Shown here piece after piece: positions 60,437 through 64,000 of a stretch of 64,000 bases of DNA. Within the stretch, counting starts at the first letter, position 1; the number at the start of each line of letters is the position of its first letter. The DNA is taken from assembly GCA_036345935.2 (NCBI GenBank), contig JADWOT020000007.1, positions 8,815,930 through 8,879,929 of the forward strand, written 5' to 3'. The position numbers and the translations under genes were made by a program. Under the pieces are notes generated by a model. It was not told where the DNA came from. It saw only the letters and a list, made by a program, of their open reading frames with translations, and searched no databases. Origin of the DNA: Taenia hydatigena. Taxonomy: Eukaryota; Platyhelminthes; Cestoda; Cyclophyllidea; Taeniidae.

Positions 60437-61046
60437 TTAAGACGTGTCTCCGTACTCCAGAACGCCATGCATGAGGACCCCAAAGGACCAGATATCAGCT
60501 TTGGCATTTGGCTGGTAACTGCTCACTATTGCCTCTGGTGACAACCAACAAAACGGAGAAGCCCCTGGAGGGTGACACAGAAAACAGAAAGAAAAGCAAA
60601 TCATCAATTAACGCTTTAGTTCGATAGAGGAGCCGTTTATCTGATGAACACATGAAGACCGAGTAAAACTAACCTTTGGTAAAGCCCCAATTAAAGCCAA
60701 GGATTTTCCACCCGAAGCTAGTGAACGTCATGGAGCCACTCTCGTCTTTATTACGTTTGACATTCGCAAATCGCTCTTCACCACTTGCTTTACATCTAGA
60801 TACCTCGCAACCATCATGACCATCCAATCAAACAAAATACGTGCAATCCTATTATTGCTGACTGCCTAATCTACAAAACGAACCAGTTTGAACACGTGAC
60901 AAGCCTTCACCTTTTGTAAAAATGCCTTCGAGATGGTAAGTTACACGTAACCTCAGTAGATTAAGGCAGAGGCCAAAGAACATGCAATATGCGTTAATGC
61001 GGAGGTCTTTGCATAATCTTTTTCTCCTCATGAAAGGCTTCAACGT
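60437..61046 (-). pseudogene. Degraded protein-kinase domain (tyrosine-kinase-like family)
   Basis: Minus strand, kinase subdomains in order but in changing frames: EAFHEEKKIMQ (helix C, subdomain III) near 61,040; MFFGLCLNLLRL with a following LEGI (hinge, V) near 60,970; MVMMVARYLDVKQVVKSDLR and SNV (VIb catalytic loop, HRD replaced by KSD) near 60,820-60,745; KILGFNWGFTK (VII, DFG replaced by NWG) near 60,690; and, after an intron with donor AAAG|GTTAGT at 60,674 and acceptor at 60,565, PFCWLSPEAI (APE motif, VIII) and KADIWSFGVLM (IX). The two RT-free exons join in phase 1. Order and spacing resemble mixed-lineage or other TKL kinases. At least two frameshifts, stops and the lost HRD and DFG residues mean no catalytic activity. 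Ends at TAA 60,437, before subdomain X. Confidence 0.62.
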
Positions 61047-61049
61047 ATA

Positions 61050-61600
61050 AGCCGTTAAAAATCTACTTCACTGCTATCCTCAACCACCGTGTGAAACTCG
61101 GATAGACCATAAGGAAGTTGCCCCTTTCCACTTCCTCCTCCGGTTTCATGTCCTCTCAATGGATGACAGGATAAGTTACACACAGACGTGTCTTAACCAG
61201 GCTCACCTGAAAGGTGAGAGGTCATGCTGAGAAAGAGAAAAGGAATCAAAAAAAAAACAAAAAAAATGAGTGCAGAAAAGACTGGCCTGATCTACTGTCA
61301 ATATAAGATAAAATTTGGGGTACCAAGTGCTGCTGATATGAATTTGCCGCAGTAAGATTATGCGCTCATGCCAAGCTTTAGAATCATAGCTACGAACAGA
61401 TTCAGGGGTCTTTTTGGGATTACGGCAATGCCGAACTCTAGTATTCGTCTCATTTGCCATCACCAGATCAGCCGGTTCTTCTCCATTTAGGCAGGAGAAA
61501 TGTTGCTACTGACAAGATATTGAGTAAAAGCTCAATCTGACAAAATGCGGCGATCTTTTGTAAAAATGCTGCAGGGATCATTTCATATGCTCAACCCAAA
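61050..61600. other. No gene seen
   Basis: The upstream glycine-loop part of the kinase domain was looked for on the minus strand and not recognised. An 86-codon frame at 61,203 lacks support. Confidence 0.4.
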
Positions 61601-61614
61601 CGCATTTTGGGTTG

Positions 61615-61860
61615 AATGCGCTGACTGCTGATGCATGTAGTCCACGTGGCTGGCCATGTTCAGCCAATTGAGAAGCGTCTCGTCTGACATTTCTCTAGGT
61701 CTTGAGTGTCTCCACCCGATTTGGGTGTGACAGAGGCACCTCTGAAGAATGCTCTCAATTACCGCAAGCCGCCCAGTCATGATTTCTTTGATGTCTGCGT
61801 CTGCTTAGCCATGACGATTGTGATTGGGCTGTGACCTGTGCCAATCACATGACGCGTGCT
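61615..61860 (+). repeat. Dispersed repeat family R6, copy 1
   Basis: Shares gactgctga, gtggct...tgttcagccaattg and ttgggtgtgacagaggcacc blocks, in order, with 63,700-63,900 in the same orientation. Identity in the blocks is about 70-75 percent. Confidence 0.5.
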
Positions 61861-61869
61861 TATTGAAAG

Positions 61870-63690
61870 GCACTCATCCAACCAGGATTTGCTACAGCCT
61901 CGTGCTTCTTCTCATTCGTGGGCGACCGCACATCCAAGGAAATGACGCACAGCACAGGCTCCGGTGTGGGCAGGTTTGTATGCGAGCAGTGGCGTGAACA
62001 GTGGTGACAGCTCCATAGTGATGTGTGGGTAGCTCAACTGTAGCGCCGTAGAAGCGCCAATGTCTTGACACCTGACTGATAGTATATTGATGCCCACAAG
62101 ACCTAATTAGCAATTTAGGAATATCTTCTCTAGTATCTATTGCCCTTCTCATCGCCTTAGCCATCAAGAAAATAGTTTTGTAAAATTATAAAAGACCCCG
62201 CAAGTGTTCCCCTTCGACACATATTAGTGATTCGCATATCGGTGGGGTAATGCCTAGCAGAATTAGTGCTTTGTAGCTGAGACAACAACGCCAATCAATG
62301 TGTCACCTATGGCAGCAAAATGAGGTGGCATTCCTCTCTCCGATTTCTTCAATCATAGCTGATATGACGTCAGATGCGAATGTCACTGACGTGGATTGCA
62401 GATCGACTAGTGGTTCACAATTTTTGTGAGGAGGATTCTGCTTCCCATTTACTACTAAACCTGCAATGCTTTCCTACAGTTAAGATTTGGTGTTAAGTGG
62501 AACGTGCCTTTCTGTCCCTGCTCTTTGTATCTAAAATGCCCTTCTCTGTGCCAATCCTCAACTGATCCTCCGTTAAGTAGACAGGCAAGTGAATAGGTGA
62601 ATGAACATGTAAGCGAATGTGGTTGGACGCAAAACAAGTTGGCTTCAAATGGCTATCAAAGCACAAAATAAATCCAATTTTGAATAAAACATGCAGCCGC
62701 CAAGCACTGACATTTTATTGGCCTCACTGAGATCGGTTGTGCAAACTCTCTCACAGGAACCCACTCAGCGAAATTGGGACTGATCAGGGTGGATGTAAGC
62801 CCAGAAAGGCGAAGCCTGGGCCTCGAGAACCTTCCAAACAACACTCAACTGAATGAACATGCCTTATTGAAGACTCCGTCTTGACCTTCAGGAAGAGGCT
62901 TCAGTAGATTTGATTGCTCAAGGATATGGTCAAATTCTGTTATTTATCTTCAATAGGCCGACATCACAACTGCTTTATCGAAGATAGGGCAGCAGAATGA
63001 GCACCTTGCAGGTGTTTCCAAGAAAGAAGAGGATTCGATTAAGTGCACCTGAGTAAGCGCGTGTGTGGTGCATCAACAATGAATATGATGCAGGCAATCC
63101 CGTCGACCGAATCACTTTGGAATGCACTAATCCTGCCAAAAGCAATGAAACGGCCCAGACCCTTTCTTGGGACTTACGGCAATGCATTGATTTGGAGTCA
63201 ATAGATTGTCGAATCATTGCCGAACCCTTCACTATTATTAGGCTCTATGTATTGCAGCATGAAGAGTGCTTAACTGGTGGTCTCGGATGAGGAGACTGCC
63301 TTGAGCTTCCACCACATTGGCTGCCTTCTGAGCCTTCCCAGTAACATCAGGCCTTACAGTATGTGTCGAAAGAATGTTTTTTATAACAGTCTTATGCCTT
63401 TATTCGTCGTCAAGGCAGTCTCTGACAGTGATGGTCCCATCAAGTAGAAAGTGCTAACGCCTGGCAGTGCGACTGGTTAACAACGGCCTACAGGGATCAA
63501 AGAACAGCGACACAGAGCATTAGCTGAGGGAGAGCTCTGCCAGCAACTACAGTTAAAATGAATTGCCTCTGCTTCCCTTCCACGTGCTTCTACTTCCCTA
63601 TTTTTCTATTACAATGCATTAAGCAGAATTATTCGCTTTTTGTTATGAACTTAGGATAGACCAAATCAAATGCCCTACCCAAGTGCACTA
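61870..63690. other. Region without a supported gene
   Basis: Several 60-91-codon frames on both strands lack domains or splice context. Composition is more balanced than in the gene-poor middle of the window, as in old repeat sequence. Confidence 0.4.
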
Positions 63691-63699
63691 GCATTTGAT

Positions 63700-63900
63700 T
63701 GTGGTGACTGCTGACTCAGAGCCCACAAATGCGTGGCTCTGTTCAGCCAATTGCCATGGTTCCTGTGTGGTATCCACTGCTACCTTTCACTAGCTCTTAT
63801 ATGGTTTCACACGTGTTGGTTGTGACAGAGGGGTCTTTGAATAAAGGCGTCTCTATATCACACTTGCTTCGACGTCTCCGCCTCTTTGGGCATGGTGCTC
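63700..63900 (+). repeat. Dispersed repeat family R6, copy 2
   Basis: Partner of 61,615-61,860: gtgactgctgactcagagcc, gctctgttcagccaattgcc and ttggttgtgacagaggggtc correspond to blocks in the first copy. Confidence 0.5.
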
Positions 63901-64000
63901 TTCACTGTGTACTGAGAAGCACCAGCCATATTGCGCGCGGCGCCGCCAAGTCAATATTTACTGCCAAGTGGTGTAAAATCTACAGCAAACAGTTGCAGAG

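Overview
The window looks like a low-gene-density animal nuclear genome. It is AT-rich overall, has almost no long open frames, and its coding signal is split into short exons joined by GT-AG introns, many of only about 45-90 bases. It also carries many old, diverged repeats and retrotransposon relics. Short introns, tRNA-derived retroposons, Gypsy and non-LTR reverse transcriptase relics, and secreted Thr/Ser/Asn-rich proteins would fit a parasitic flatworm (cestode or trematode). That assignment is an inference; there is no rRNA, mitochondrial or other decisive marker here. No bacterial, plasmid, phage or CRISPR feature was seen.

Layout. 1-8 kb: a dispersed repeat in three copies (1.8, 3.8 and, inverted, 5.6-6.1 kb), a complete secreted mucin-like reading frame (4,233-4,952) and the last exon of a second Thr/Ser-rich protein (7,798-7,964). 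8.5-10.9 kb: a GC-richer island with a two-part frame on the minus strand (8,578-8,976) and a four-exon plus-strand gene end (9,005-10,847). 11-22 kb: mostly gene-poor, with two tRNA-derived units (15.50-15.76 kb) and several dispersed repeats. 22.5-24.2 kb: a divergent pair, a two-RRM RNA-binding protein gene on the minus strand (one apparent frameshift) and a three-exon basic protein on the plus strand. 24.4-52 kb: long gene-poor stretch holding a Gypsy reverse transcriptase relic (33.34-33.85 kb), a 531-base nearly perfect inverted repeat pair (36.53-37.06 and 39.05-39.58 kb) and a decayed non-LTR reverse transcriptase (51.9-52.57 kb). 53-57.6 kb: GC-richer gene island; eleven exons plus an ambiguous twelfth junction chain in phase on the minus strand into one sizeable unidentified protein, followed by microexons of 20, 33 and 33 bases and another possible last exon. 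59.8 kb: a possible first exon on the plus strand. 60.4-61.05 kb: a degraded protein-kinase domain on the minus strand. 61-64 kb: diverged dispersed repeats.

Functional reading. No pathway or operon-like unit can be reconstructed. The clearest functional calls are RNA binding (RRM pair), secreted mucin-like glycoprotein, kinase relic and retroelement relics. All exon models come from reading splice consensus and phase by eye; none has transcript support.
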